From NCBI RefSeq assembly GCF_013404085.1, contig NZ_JABFHO010000001.1, positions 930,001 through 994,000 on the forward strand: 64,000 bases of DNA, given 5' to 3'. Positions 19,047 through 28,711 of the stretch are shown piece by piece (the stretch's first letter is position 1; every line of letters begins with the position of its first letter). The notes beneath the pieces were generated by a model. It worked only from the letters and a program-made list of their open reading frames with translations. It was not told the DNA's origin and ran no database searches. Source of the stretch: Winogradskyella helgolandensis (lineage in GTDB: Bacteria > Bacteroidota > Bacteroidia > Flavobacteriales > Flavobacteriaceae). The position numbers and the translations under genes were made by a program.

Positions 19047-19534
19047 TAAAATAAGGATTGTTGTTTGTATTCACTTTCATGATTGAGCAACCATTGTTTT
19101 CTGTATAACCCACCAGCATAACCTGTGAGACTTCCGTTGCTACCGATGACTCTGTGACAAGGTATAATAATCCAAAGCGGATTTTTACCGTTGGCACTTG
19201 CTGCAGCTCGTATGGCTTTTATATCCCCTAATTGTTTGGATAATTCTAAGTACGAAATGGATTTTCCAAAAGGAATAGCCTCCAATTGTTTCCATACCTT
19301 TTTCTGAAAGGTTGTGCCTTCAGGATGTAATTTTAGGTCGAATTTTTTTCTGGTATTGTTGAAATATTCTTTAAGCTGAATCACACAATCTAATAAGGCT
19401 TCCGGAATACTTTCTGATAATGTTTCTTGTGAATCTATGATTGAAACAGAAACAATACCATTCTCATTTCCGCTGATTTTGGCATGTCCAAGTGGAGTTT
19501 CAATATGGCAGATTTGTAGAAGCGACTGTTCCAA
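19046..19534 (-). CDS. ogt: Methylated-DNA--protein-cysteine methyltransferase (Ogt/MGMT)
   Basis: A 162-residue suicide repair protein that transfers alkyl groups from O6-alkylguanine to its own cysteine. The acceptor Cys is in IIPCHRVIGSNGSLTGYAGG, and the helix-turn-helix with AIRAAASANGKNP is present. It lacks the Ada regulatory domain. The gene sits between the hemolysin-like gene (8 bases upstream) and the DUF4442 gene, with a one-base overlap to the latter. Confidence 0.93.
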   Translation of the reverse strand: MEQSLLQICHIETPLGHAKISGNENGIVSVSIIDSQETLSESIPEALLDCVIQLKEYFNNTRKKFDLKLHPEGTTFQKKVWKQLEAIPFGKSISYLELSKQLGDIKAIRAAASANGKNPLWIIIPCHRVIGSNGSLTGYAGGLYRKQWLLNHESEYKQQSLF

Positions 19535-19542
19535 ATAAAAGT

Positions 19543-20661
19543 TTAGTTTTCAGGATTGTCATTATCAATGATGCCTAAACGTTTTGCTCTAGATTCCCAG
19601 CTTCGTCTTGCTAAAAGTTGTAAGTCAGATACATTATCGCTTTCATCCATGATTTCTAATCCTAGCAATGTTTCAATAACATCTTCCATGGTCACTAAGC
19701 CACTTACGGTACCGTATTCATCTACAACTAAAGCTAAGTGATTTCGGCTTTCAACCAATTGTTCAAATAATTTTGGGATTGGTAAACTACGATTCACGAT
19801 AATAATGCTTCGTTTAATATCAGATAATAATTTTGAACCATTACCTAATGCCATTTCTTTGAAAACTTCAGCTTTTAAAACTAAGCCAGTAATATTATCG
19901 GATTCGTCAGTATAAACAGGGACTCTAGAAAACCGAATATTAGAATTGGCTTTAAAGAACGTTTCCACGGTCATGCTTTCGTTTTCAGTTTTCATTACTG
20001 TACGAGGTGTCATCACATCTTTTGCTTGTACTTCTTTAAAGTTCAATAAATTTTTAATGACTTTACTTTCATTTTCTTCAAAAACACCTTCTTCTTGTGC
20101 TATTTCTGCCATAGCAGCAAAACTTTCTCTACTTAAAACACTACCATGACCTTTGCCACCAATCAGTTTTGTAGTGAGTTGAAGTAACCATAAAATGCCG
20201 GTCCATTTTAAAGGAAATATTAAAATATTTAAAGCTTTTGACGTAAAGTTTGCTAATTGCCTCCAATACGTTGCACCTACTGTTTTTGGTATAATTTCTG
20301 AAGCAACTAATATCAGAATTGTCATAACCGTAGACACAACAGCGACCATGATATCTTCGGTAAACTCAAATCCTAAAATAGAACGTTTTGTGCTGCCATA
20401 AAGCTCAACATAAGCCACTTTGGCTTGTACACCCACTAAAATAGCACCAACGGTATGTGCAATAGTGTTTAATGTTAAAATGGCAATTAGGGGACGATCG
20501 ACATCTTTTTTTAGTTCTTCTAATTCAAGAGCATAAGCTTTACCTTCTTTCTTTTTAATATTAAGAAATGTCGGTGTTAAGCTTAAAAGTACAGCCTCTA
20601 AAATAGAACACAAAAATGAAAAGAAGATGGAAATGACAGCGTAAAAAATGAGTAAGCCCAT
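19543..20661 (-). CDS. CNNM/TlyC-like membrane protein with CBS pair
   Basis: A 372-residue protein with an N-terminal DUF21 membrane domain of about four helices (starting LLIFYAVISIFFSFLCSILEAV), the linker KDVMTPRTVM that opens the first CBS domain, and a second CBS domain around VSGLVTMEDVIETLLG. It lacks the CorC/HlyC-type C-terminal transporter-associated domain. Relatives are linked to magnesium or cobalt efflux; the hemolysin name is historical. It leads a run of closely spaced minus-strand genes down to 15524. Confidence 0.9.
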   Translation of the reverse strand: MGLLIFYAVISIFFSFLCSILEAVLLSLTPTFLNIKKKEGKAYALELEELKKDVDRPLIAILTLNTIAHTVGAILVGVQAKVAYVELYGSTKRSILGFEFTEDIMVAVVSTVMTILILVASEIIPKTVGATYWRQLANFTSKALNILIFPLKWTGILWLLQLTTKLIGGKGHGSVLSRESFAAMAEIAQEEGVFEENESKVIKNLLNFKEVQAKDVMTPRTVMKTENESMTVETFFKANSNIRFSRVPVYTDESDNITGLVLKAEVFKEMALGNGSKLLSDIKRSIIIVNRSLPIPKLFEQLVESRNHLALVVDEYGTVSGLVTMEDVIETLLGLEIMDESDNVSDLQLLARRSWESRAKRLGIIDNDNPEN

Positions 20662-20795
20662 TAATGTTTTGAAGTTTTTATATGTACAAAGTTACGAAAT
20701 GAATACTAATTTAAAGCTAGCTATTTTTTTAGTTATTACCAAGTTATGGTTGGTAAAGAAAAAGTACGTGTCAAAAAAAATTGTAAATTCGAATT

Positions 20796-21524
20796 ATGAG
20801 AAATATATTTTTAATACTCGTCTTGCTAGGTACTTACTGTTTATCAGCACAAATAAAGGGAAAGATAACATATCGTCTCGAAACCATTAAAGACAGTATA
20901 GAGCAGCCTTTTGAAAATCCTGAGAACACTGAAGCTCAAAATGAAGTATTTGCAATGATTCATGATGCGGAACCTGTGGAGGGTTATTTGGTGTTTAATG
21001 ATAGTATCGCTATTTATAATGTAGAACCAAAAATTGACATTCCTGGATGGAATAATAGTAGTGATGGCCTTATGATTACTCGAAGTAATATTAATTTGTC
21101 ATGGGTGATGGCTGGTGGGAGTTCAACCTATTACAATGATTGGAGTCGCGATTATAGTATTACCCAAAATTCTGTATCGGGTCCTACCAAAAGAGTTATA
21201 CAAAAACCAAAAGAATGGACTATTACAGAAGAATCTAAAGTTATAGATGGCTATACATGCTATTTAGCAACCATAGATAAACGCAACGATAAGAAAGTAA
21301 AGGCATGGTTTACACCAGAAATCCCTGTAAAACATGGTCCAAGAGGTTTTAACGGATTGCCAGGTTTAATTATGGAAATTGAAGATATTGTATTACTATG
21401 GACAGTCGTTAAAATTGATATTGATAATCCTGAAGCTGATGATATCATAGAGCCTATGGAAGGAGAATTACTAACACAAGAAGAATATATAAAGTTTAGT
21501 GGTAACCCTTTTGGTGATAATTAA
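20796..21524 (+). CDS. GLPGLI-family secreted protein
   Basis: A 242-residue protein with a signal peptide (MRNIFLILVLLGTYCLSAQ) and the family signature PRGFNGLPGLIMEIE near residues 183-197, preceded by KVKAWFTPEIP. The family (TIGR01200) is known only from Bacteroidota; its function is unproven. The next gene, 42 bases downstream, encodes a large outer-membrane-type partner, the same order as in the second GLPGLI pair at 37557-40970. Confidence 0.9.
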   Translation: MRNIFLILVLLGTYCLSAQIKGKITYRLETIKDSIEQPFENPENTEAQNEVFAMIHDAEPVEGYLVFNDSIAIYNVEPKIDIPGWNNSSDGLMITRSNINLSWVMAGGSSTYYNDWSRDYSITQNSVSGPTKRVIQKPKEWTITEESKVIDGYTCYLATIDKRNDKKVKAWFTPEIPVKHGPRGFNGLPGLIMEIEDIVLLWTVVKIDIDNPEADDIIEPMEGELLTQEEYIKFSGNPFGDN

Positions 21525-21566
21525 GTTAAAGGAGGAATATTTTTTATATAATAACAATTAAAAAAT

Positions 21567-24329
21567 ATGAGGACATTTATTATTCCTTTTGTTTTTCTGA
21601 TAATATTTTTTTCTAAACTGAATGCACAAGAAATAGCTCACAATACTATTACTAAACTTTCATTGTCAAAACATAGTTTAGCAGAGAAGCTCTATTTGCA
21701 GCTAGATAATACATTGTATCAAACAGGTGAGAAAATTTGGTTTAAGGCTATCGTTGCAAAATCAGCAAATAATAGTTTATCTGATCTTAGTAACATTTTA
21801 CATGTGGAACTAATTGATTCAAATAAATCAATTATCGATAAAAAACTACTAAAATTAAAAGATGGTATAGCCAGTAGCGCATTTGAATTGCAAAAAAGTT
21901 TAAAGTCTGGGAAGTATATCATCAGAGCCTATACGAAATGGAACAGGAATTTTGATGACGATTTTTTCTTTGTTCAACCAATAGATATTTTTAATTTAAA
22001 GGATAATGAAGAGGCTAAAAACCCAATAATTAACGTTGCTATAAATAACAATGAAGATAAAACACTTACTGCTGATATAAACCCAAGAGTTATTAATCCA
22101 TCATACAGAGGGAAGTTAAAATTATATATTAATGTCGGAAACCGAGTAGATTCAGTAGAGATTAGTAAGAGTAAGGATGATATTTATAAACTAAATTACA
22201 AACTCCCAAAAATTGCAACGCAAGCAGAATTGAAGTTTAGCACACAAATTACGGACTATGGACCGGATTTAAACTCCCCAAAAAATTATAGTAAAACCAT
22301 AGTACTTGACAAAAACTATTTAGATGTACAATTTTTCCCTGAAGGAGGTAAATTGATAAATGGATTTATAAGTACCGTTGCATGTAAATCCATAGATTAT
22401 AATGGGCTGGGTTATAAAATAGCAGGTGATATTAAAAATAGTAAAGGTCATGTTATAACCAGTTTTAATAGTAACGACCTAGGTTTAGGAACATTTAAGA
22501 TTTTACCAAGACAAGGGAATGCTTATTATGCAGAATTGCATGTTAATGACATAACCTACAAATACAATTTGCCAGTTGCTGATAATAAGGGGAGTGTTTT
22601 GTCTGTAGTTAAATTAAAAGATGATCTAAGAGTTTTATTAGTGTCCAATACAGAAAACACAGGTAATGTAAGAATTCAAACAGAATCTAGAGGTGTAAAA
22701 TATCACGACCTAAGCTTAAAAAAAACAGATTCTATTAACGTGTCAATTGCGTCAAAATCACTTCCAGATGGGATTATTAAATGGACTGTTTTAAATGATA
22801 GTAATCAGATTATTTGTGAGCGTTTGGTTTTTAACAATAATTCAGATAATAGATTGCATCTAGATGTTAAAAGTGATCAAAAGACATATTACCAAAGAGA
22901 AAAGACAACGATTAATATTAAGTTGGATAGTTTAGAAATATCTGATAATATAAGTTTATCTGTTTTAGTTTTAGACACGGAAAAATTTAGAATTTCAAAG
23001 CAATACAAATCAAATTTAGTTTCTTATTTATTACTTAGTTCAGAACTAAAAGGTTTCATTGAGAATCCAAGTTTTTATTTTGATAGTTCTAATAGAGACC
23101 GTGTATTTAGTTTAGATGCGTTAATGTTAAGCCAAGGTTGGCGTAATTATAAATATCAAAAAACAATAAATACTAATAATTACAGGTTTAAACCAGAAAA
23201 AGGACTAGTGGTTTCTGGTACTGTAGGCGAATATTTTAATCCCGAAAAGCGTCCCACAAAACCATTAGATATCAATATGATGGTGTACAGTAAACCTTCT
23301 GAAGTTTTTAGTCAAGAAATAGATTCTAGTGGTAAATATTACTTTGAAGTAGGAGATATTTATAAACCGAAGACAGATATCTTTTTGCAAGTGGTAAGTA
23401 AAAAGGGGCAACCTATTGATTTTGTTGTTAATTTAGATAAAAAATGGACACCAACGATTACAACAATTAAGAATAAAAATATTGCTTTGCCAAATGATAT
23501 TATATCTACTTTTTTAGAAAAAAGCGAGACGATAAATAGGAGGCAAAAAGAATATGAAATAGCATTTAATACTATTGCTTTAGATGAAGTAGAATTAAAA
23601 GATTATAAATTAACACCAAAGCGTCAAAAATCCATTGAATTGCATGGAGAGCCGTCTAAAGTAATAGATGGAAAAAAATTACAGGAAGAGGCGCCAGATT
23701 GGAATAATGGCATCTATAGTGTGTTACAAATTAAATATCCTGAAGATATTAGTATTCAAAGGGTCGGGAAGTTTAATGATTTGCTATATGCAAAAGTAGT
23801 GGGTTCAGATGTCACTCATATTTTAATAGATAACAAACCTGTCTACCTTGGGGATTATAAATTTATTCAAAATATACCTGTTGAAGCTGTAGAGAGTATT
23901 GATCTTATTGTAGATGCTAAAAATGAAAGACTATATCTTTATGATATATATGGAACACATAACCTTCCTGGATTAAGTTTAAAAAAAATAAGCTTTATAA
24001 ATATTTACACCTATTCTGGTAGTGGGTTACACGGATACAAAAAATCAGAAGGAGTGCGTATTGATACTATTGAAGGATTTGCTAAGTCTGTGGAGTTTTA
24101 TACTTCAGATTATAGTACATTAACTAACCAAGATTGGGCGATGCCAGATAATAGAAGTGTTATTCATTGGTCTCCAGAAATTAAATTAAATCGCAAAGGT
24201 GAGTATAAGTTGGAATTTTATAATGATGATCACGTTGGGGAAGTTTCGGTAATTGTTGAAGCTATTTCTAAAGATGGGAAAATAGGATATTCCGAGTTGA
24301 CTTATAATTTAAGCGAAGCTGAACGATAA
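21567..24329 (+). CDS. Large secreted MG2/TonB-plug-like protein
   Basis: A 920-residue protein with a signal peptide (IIPFVFLIIFFSKLNAQE). The N-terminal 130 residues (EKLYLQLDNTLYQTGEKIWF, later SGKYIIRAYTKW) resemble the MG2 beta-sandwich of alpha-2-macroglobulins. Near residues 710-790 a segment with VVGSDVTHILIDNKPVYL and VEAVESIDLI resembles the plug of TonB-dependent receptors, but no long beta-barrel follows. Such proteins are common in flavobacteria and uncharacterised. Pairing with GLPGLI suggests a shared surface or transport role, which is inference. Confidence 0.7.
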   Translation: MRTFIIPFVFLIIFFSKLNAQEIAHNTITKLSLSKHSLAEKLYLQLDNTLYQTGEKIWFKAIVAKSANNSLSDLSNILHVELIDSNKSIIDKKLLKLKDGIASSAFELQKSLKSGKYIIRAYTKWNRNFDDDFFFVQPIDIFNLKDNEEAKNPIINVAINNNEDKTLTADINPRVINPSYRGKLKLYINVGNRVDSVEISKSKDDIYKLNYKLPKIATQAELKFSTQITDYGPDLNSPKNYSKTIVLDKNYLDVQFFPEGGKLINGFISTVACKSIDYNGLGYKIAGDIKNSKGHVITSFNSNDLGLGTFKILPRQGNAYYAELHVNDITYKYNLPVADNKGSVLSVVKLKDDLRVLLVSNTENTGNVRIQTESRGVKYHDLSLKKTDSINVSIASKSLPDGIIKWTVLNDSNQIICERLVFNNNSDNRLHLDVKSDQKTYYQREKTTINIKLDSLEISDNISLSVLVLDTEKFRISKQYKSNLVSYLLLSSELKGFIENPSFYFDSSNRDRVFSLDALMLSQGWRNYKYQKTINTNNYRFKPEKGLVVSGTVGEYFNPEKRPTKPLDINMMVYSKPSEVFSQEIDSSGKYYFEVGDIYKPKTDIFLQVVSKKGQPIDFVVNLDKKWTPTITTIKNKNIALPNDIISTFLEKSETINRRQKEYEIAFNTIALDEVELKDYKLTPKRQKSIELHGEPSKVIDGKKLQEEAPDWNNGIYSVLQIKYPEDISIQRVGKFNDLLYAKVVGSDVTHILIDNKPVYLGDYKFIQNIPVEAVESIDLIVDAKNERLYLYDIYGTHNLPGLSLKKISFINIYTYSGSGLHGYKKSEGVRIDTIEGFAKSVEFYTSDYSTLTNQDWAMPDNRSVIHWSPEIKLNRKGEYKLEFYNDDHVGEVSVIVEAISKDGKIGYSELTYNLSEAER

Positions 24330-24388
24330 CCCAGTAGAATTTAGTCGAGTCGAGTTTTGTATTATTAAGTTTAGGGGTGTTCTTTTAA

Positions 24389-24796
24389 TTAACTTTCTAA
24401 AATGATACTCGTATTAGGAACACCATATTGGGAGATGCGTTCTAATAAGATTACTAATTCTTTGTTGCTTTTAAAATAAGCTAAAATACACAAACTATCT
24501 TCTCCTGTAATGCGATCGCAACGCTGAACTTCGTCTAAGTATTTAATTTGATTATAGGCTGTTCTTAAAGTACTCGATTGATGGATTTTTAAATTGATAT
24601 AAGCCTTAACTTGAATACCGAATTTTTCATGATTAAGTCGAAGGGAATACCCTAAAATAAACCCTTTATCTTCCAATTGTTTGACACGTTTTCCAACAGC
24701 AGGAGCAGATAGATCTACCCATTTTCCGATGGTTGCAAAAGACTCCCGTGCATTTGCACTGAGTATTTTTATGATTTTCTTGTCAATAGCGTCCAT
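24389..24796 (-). CDS. Lrp/AsnC-family transcription regulator
   Basis: A 135-residue regulator with an N-terminal winged helix-turn-helix (DAIDKKIIKILSANARESFA, then LSAPAVGKRVKQLEDKG) and a C-terminal RAM ligand-binding domain (CDRITGEDSLCILAYF). This family usually senses amino acids. It lies 87 bases downstream of hemB on the same strand; whether it acts on heme genes is unknown. The two genes may be separately transcribed. Confidence 0.9.
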   Translation of the reverse strand: MDAIDKKIIKILSANARESFATIGKWVDLSAPAVGKRVKQLEDKGFILGYSLRLNHEKFGIQVKAYINLKIHQSSTLRTAYNQIKYLDEVQRCDRITGEDSLCILAYFKSNKELVILLERISQYGVPNTSIILES

Positions 24797-24882
24797 GTTT
24801 TAATTCGGAATCAATTTTTTGGTTTGTCAATTGATTCGGAATTAAATATAATAAAATTATTTTGATTATTAACTATAATTGG

Positions 24883-25875
24883 CTAACCGTTAAGTAGTTT
24901 AACAACATCTTTAGCAAAATAAGAGGTGATGATATCCGCACCAGCACGCTTAAAAGCCATCGTGGTTTCTAGCATTACCTGATCGTGATTTAGCCAACCT
25001 TTTTCTGCGGCTGCTTTTATCATGGCGTATTCACCAGAGACTTGATACACGGCTACAGGTACATCGACTTCATTTTTAATATCTCTTAAAATATCCAGAT
25101 AGGAAAGGCCTGGTTTAACCATGACAATATCGGCACCTTCTTCAATATCTATTAAGGTTTCTCTAACCGCTTCTATTCGGTTACCAAAATCCATTTGGTA
25201 GGTTTTTTTGTCTTTAGGGACATCAACTAAATCTACTGGTGCAGAATCAAGAGCGTCGCGAAAAGGACCATAAAACGAAGAGGCGTATTTTGCAGTATAA
25301 GCCATAATACCCGTATTTTTATAGCCTTCTTGTTCTAATAATTGACGAATTTGTAATGTTCTGCCATCGTTCATATCGCTAGGGGCTACAAAATCAGAAC
25401 CCGCTTGAGCGTGTGTTAAGGCCATTTTTGCCAGCACTTCAGCCGATTCGTCATTAATAATCATCCCGTTTTGTACAATACCATCATGACCAACAGAAGA
25501 ATAAGGGTCTAACGCAACATCCGTCATCACTATCATATCCGGACAAGCATTTTTTACCGTTTTAATAGCGCGTTGCATCAATCCATCTGGGTTTAATGCC
25601 TCTGTACCTTTATTATCTTTTAAATTATCCGGAACTTTTACAAAGAGTAACACCGCTTTTAAACCTAAGCTCCATAATTCTTTGACTTCATTTTCAAGTA
25701 AATCTAAACTGTACCTAAAATAGTTGGGCATAGACGGAATTTCATCTTTTACGCCCTTGCCTTCAACCACAAAAAGTGGCACTAAAAAGTCATTTGGAGT
25801 AATGTAGTTTTCTCTAACTAAACTTCTTATAGCCGCGTTAGTTCTTAGTCTTCTATTTCTTCGTAATGGAAACAT
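24883..25875 (-). CDS. hemB: Porphobilinogen synthase HemB
   Basis: A 330-residue delta-aminolevulinate dehydratase, which condenses two 5-aminolevulinate molecules to porphobilinogen in heme synthesis. The N-terminus MFPLRRNRRLRTNAAIRSL, the VMTDVALDPYSSVGHDG segment, the first Schiff-base lysine region near MAYTAKYASSFYGPFRDA and the catalytic lysine in VMVKPGLSYLDI are all present. The DPYSSVGHDG stretch has no zinc-binding cysteine triad, so it belongs to the metal-variant (magnesium-type) class; this is inference from the motif. It is separate from the main hem operon and divergent from the helicase gene. A half-copy of the REP element lies in its leader. Confidence 0.96.
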   Translation of the reverse strand: MFPLRRNRRLRTNAAIRSLVRENYITPNDFLVPLFVVEGKGVKDEIPSMPNYFRYSLDLLENEVKELWSLGLKAVLLFVKVPDNLKDNKGTEALNPDGLMQRAIKTVKNACPDMIVMTDVALDPYSSVGHDGIVQNGMIINDESAEVLAKMALTHAQAGSDFVAPSDMNDGRTLQIRQLLEQEGYKNTGIMAYTAKYASSFYGPFRDALDSAPVDLVDVPKDKKTYQMDFGNRIEAVRETLIDIEEGADIVMVKPGLSYLDILRDIKNEVDVPVAVYQVSGEYAMIKAAAEKGWLNHDQVMLETTMAFKRAGADIITSYFAKDVVKLLNG

Positions 25876-25927
25876 GATTATATGTTTTAGACTTGTTAGG
25901 CGTTGTGCTGAATTTAATTCAGTATCT

Positions 25928-25945
25928 AAAACCTGACAGGTTTTT
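25928..25945. repeat. Half copy of the ACCTnnnAGGT palindrome in the hemB leader
   Basis: AACCTGACAGGTT is a palindromic core with A/T flanks, matching one half of the 33-bp elements that cluster around the RAYT gene at 28.7-30.7 kb. It lies between the hemB start and its proposed promoter. Confidence 0.6.
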
Positions 25946-25978
25946 ATGTATGAGGATTATGATTACTTTTATCAAATA

Positions 25979-25986
25979 CAAAGTTA
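25979..25986 (-). promoter_or_regulatory. Putative -7 box of hemB
   Basis: On the minus strand this reads TAACTTTG, a perfect match to TAnnTTTG, about 105 bases upstream of the hemB ATG. No clear -33 box is visible. If used, the leader would carry the repeat at 25928. Confidence 0.4.
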
Positions 25987-26007
25987 ACGATTTATACCCA
26001 TTTTAGA

Positions 26008-28644
26008 GTGCTCAAATCCCTAGATGATTTAGAATTTATTTTTCCGTGGAGAAGTTATCAAGCGGAACTTTTAAAGCATTTTAGCGCTCATATTGAAGAT
26101 CGTCATTTTCATGTGATTGCTCCTCCTGGATCTGGTAAAACTATTTTAGGTTTAGAAATTGTTAGAAAATTAGGCAAGAAAACTTTAGTACTTGCACCAA
26201 CACTAACCATTAGAAACCAATGGGAAAACCGTTTACAAAACTTTTTTATCGAGAATTGCGATTTTGAAGCTTATTCATTCGATATAAAAGCGCCAAGCGA
26301 TATCACGTTTTCTACGTATCAATCGCTTCATGCATTTTATAAAACTTTTGAAGATAAAAATGACTATTACCAATTCTTCAAAAGCCATAATATTGAAACT
26401 TTAGTTTTAGATGAAGCCCATCATTTAAAAAATGCGTGGTGGAATTGTTTAATGGATTTAAAGCGGCATTCTGAGTTTTATATCGTGGCACTAACGGCAA
26501 CACCACCTTACGATAGCAGTAGAGCAGAGGTCTCTAAATATTTTACACTTTGTGGAGAAGTTGATGATGAAATAGCGGTGCCAGATTTAGTACGTGAAGG
26601 CGATTTAAGTCCACATCAAGATTTTGTCTACTTCTCGAAACCCGAAGATTTAGAGATTAATTTCATTGTGGATTATAGGCGAAATATTGCCGATTTTAAA
26701 GATGAATTATTAAAAGATGACACCTTCATCGATTTTTTATTTGAGCATCGTTTCTATAAAAACCCGAATTGGCATTTGGATGAACTCTATTCAAATACCG
26801 ACTATTTTTCTGCGATTCTTATATTTTTATATGCTTGTGGCTTTGAAATCGATCATCAAAAATTAGAAATTTTAGGGTTTGAAAAACAAGAAATGATTCA
26901 ATTTCCTGAGCTCGATTTACATTGGTTAGGAATTTTATTTCAGAACATCTTAGTTTCAGACAGAGAACAATTAATTGAGCAAGAAAAGTACGTTTCAACT
27001 TTAGAAAAACGACTAAGACGACTTCATGTTTTTGAACGTAATTCAGTCGATTTTATTGGTGAGCAATTGCTTTACAAATCCTTGTCTAACAGTCCGAGTA
27101 AGTCAAAAAGTATTGTAAGTATTGTTAATGCTGAAAGGAAAACTCTAAAACGCGATTTGAGATGCGTAATTCTAACGGATTATATTCGGAAAGAATTCTT
27201 AACCATCAATGAAGCTGAAATAGAAAACATAGACAAAATTGGTGTGCTTCCTATTTTTCAATATGTACGTCATTATTGCGATAAACCCGAAGAATTAGCG
27301 GTGCTTTCGGGCAGTATTGTTATCCTTCATCAATCTATTTTAATGGCTTTTGAAGCGATTGAATCTTTAGATAATTTTTCGTTTTCGCCATTGCAAATTG
27401 ATGCGTCGTTTTTGTTGGTTACAACTAAAGGAAAATCGAAAAATTCCATTGTAAGTATTATTACTCAACTTTTTGAATCGGGACACATTAAAGTGCTCAT
27501 AGGTACAAAATCCTTGTTGGGTGAGGGTTGGGATGCACCATCTATTAACAGTTTAATTTTGGCATCTTTTATTGGCTCGTTTGTGTCGTCTAATCAAATG
27601 CGCGGACGCGCCATCCGGAAAGATGCAAAGGCGCCTAATAAAACCGGAAACATTTGGCATTTGGCTTGTGTAGATCCAACCGCTTTAGATGGTGGAAAAG
27701 AGGTTGATACTTTAAAACGACGCTTTGAAGCGTTTGTAGGTGTTACCAATAGTACCATTCCATTTATTTCAAATGGTTTTGAGCGTTTAAATATTCCAGA
27801 TGAAATTAATGTAGAATCCCTTGACACTTTAAATGATGAGGCTCTAAAGCGTGCTACAAAACGAATCCTTATCACCGAAAAATGGAATAATGCTATCGGA
27901 AAAGGGACTAAGTTAACCAAAGAGGTCAAAATTTTACATTCAGGAAAACGACCTTTTAAAGCTCAAAAACAGATTTACTATTTTGATGCACTTCGCTTTT
28001 TTGTGGTGGAATTGTTTTTTACCATGATGCTCTTTTATGTAGAGTTTATGTTGCAAAGTTTCCATCTTATTTTACAACGCGGTGTTGTCTATTTTATCTA
28101 TGCACTTTTAGCTGGTTTCATTGGTGTCTTTGGATATAAGTTGATTAAAGTTTTAAAGCTATTTATACGTCATGGTTACCTCTACAAAAAGATTGGTAAA
28201 ATGGGATTATCCATTCTTGATACTTTGAATGAATTAGGGTATATTACTTCTACCAGAACTAATATTACGGTAAGTTCTTATGTGTTAGGGAAAGGTGATG
28301 TGGTTTGTAATTTGGTTGGGGCTAATGCGCTTGAAAATTCCTTATTTTCCAAAGCCTTAAGCCAACTTTTAGAACCTATTGCCTCTCCTAGATATTTAAT
28401 TGTAAAGACGAATTTTTTCAGAAAACGTTTAGATGTTGAAAATTTCTATCCAGTTCCAGAATTGTTTGGCGATAAAAAAGAAAATGCCTTAGTATTTCAG
28501 AAGTATTGGAATTCTTACTTTGGAAAAACAAAACTCATATTTACACGTCGTATAGAAGGTCGAAAACTACTCTTAAAAGCACGATTGTTTCATGTGTACA
28601 ATGCTTTTAAAGAGGTGACCAAGGAAGTTATGGTTTGGAAGTAG
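26008..28644 (+). CDS. SF2 DEAD/DEAH-box helicase with two membrane helices
   Basis: An 878-residue protein beginning at a GTG codon; I see no better ATG. The N-terminal half is a superfamily 2 helicase: Walker A APPGSGKTIL (about residue 44), DEAH box VLDEAHHLKN (about 134), motif III ALTATPP, and in the second RecA domain VLIGTKSLLGEGWDAPS and the motif VI arginine region NQMRGRAIRKDA. Residues about 662-685 and 691-711 are two strongly hydrophobic stretches (ALLAGFIGVFGYKLIKVLKL marks the second), followed by about 165 residues of soluble sequence I do not recognise. Helicases of this type rarely carry membrane helices. The genes around it are heme genes, divergent hemB and convergent YchJ. 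Function is unknown. Confidence 0.8.
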   Translation: MLKSLDDLEFIFPWRSYQAELLKHFSAHIEDRHFHVIAPPGSGKTILGLEIVRKLGKKTLVLAPTLTIRNQWENRLQNFFIENCDFEAYSFDIKAPSDITFSTYQSLHAFYKTFEDKNDYYQFFKSHNIETLVLDEAHHLKNAWWNCLMDLKRHSEFYIVALTATPPYDSSRAEVSKYFTLCGEVDDEIAVPDLVREGDLSPHQDFVYFSKPEDLEINFIVDYRRNIADFKDELLKDDTFIDFLFEHRFYKNPNWHLDELYSNTDYFSAILIFLYACGFEIDHQKLEILGFEKQEMIQFPELDLHWLGILFQNILVSDREQLIEQEKYVSTLEKRLRRLHVFERNSVDFIGEQLLYKSLSNSPSKSKSIVSIVNAERKTLKRDLRCVILTDYIRKEFLTINEAEIENIDKIGVLPIFQYVRHYCDKPEELAVLSGSIVILHQSILMAFEAIESLDNFSFSPLQIDASFLLVTTKGKSKNSIVSIITQLFESGHIKVLIGTKSLLGEGWDAPSINSLILASFIGSFVSSNQMRGRAIRKDAKAPNKTGNIWHLACVDPTALDGGKEVDTLKRRFEAFVGVTNSTIPFISNGFERLNIPDEINVESLDTLNDEALKRATKRILITEKWNNAIGKGTKLTKEVKILHSGKRPFKAQKQIYYFDALRFFVVELFFTMMLFYVEFMLQSFHLILQRGVVYFIYALLAGFIGVFGYKLIKVLKLFIRHGYLYKKIGKMGLSILDTLNELGYITSTRTNITVSSYVLGKGDVVCNLVGANALENSLFSKALSQLLEPIASPRYLIVKTNFFRKRLDVENFYPVPELFGDKKENALVFQKYWNSYFGKTKLIFTRRIEGRKLLLKARLFHVYNAFKEVTKEVMVWK

Positions 28645-28665
28645 CTTTTAAGGTAAGTAAAGCGA

Positions 28666-28699
28666 AGACCTGCTAGGTTTTTTGAAACTTGCTAGGACT
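28666..28699. repeat. 33/34-bp palindromic element, copy downstream of the helicase
   Basis: Reads AGACCTGCTAGGTTT, a short AT spacer, then AAACTTGCTAGGACT. It lies between the convergent helicase and YchJ genes and can form a long hairpin, so it may also serve as the terminator there. Confidence 0.75.
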
Positions 28700-28711
28700 G
28701 AGTTTTAATGT

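Noticed and set aside
27594..27929. 111-codon antisense frame inside the helicase gene
   Set aside because: It is a shadow of the helicase frame, with no family features.
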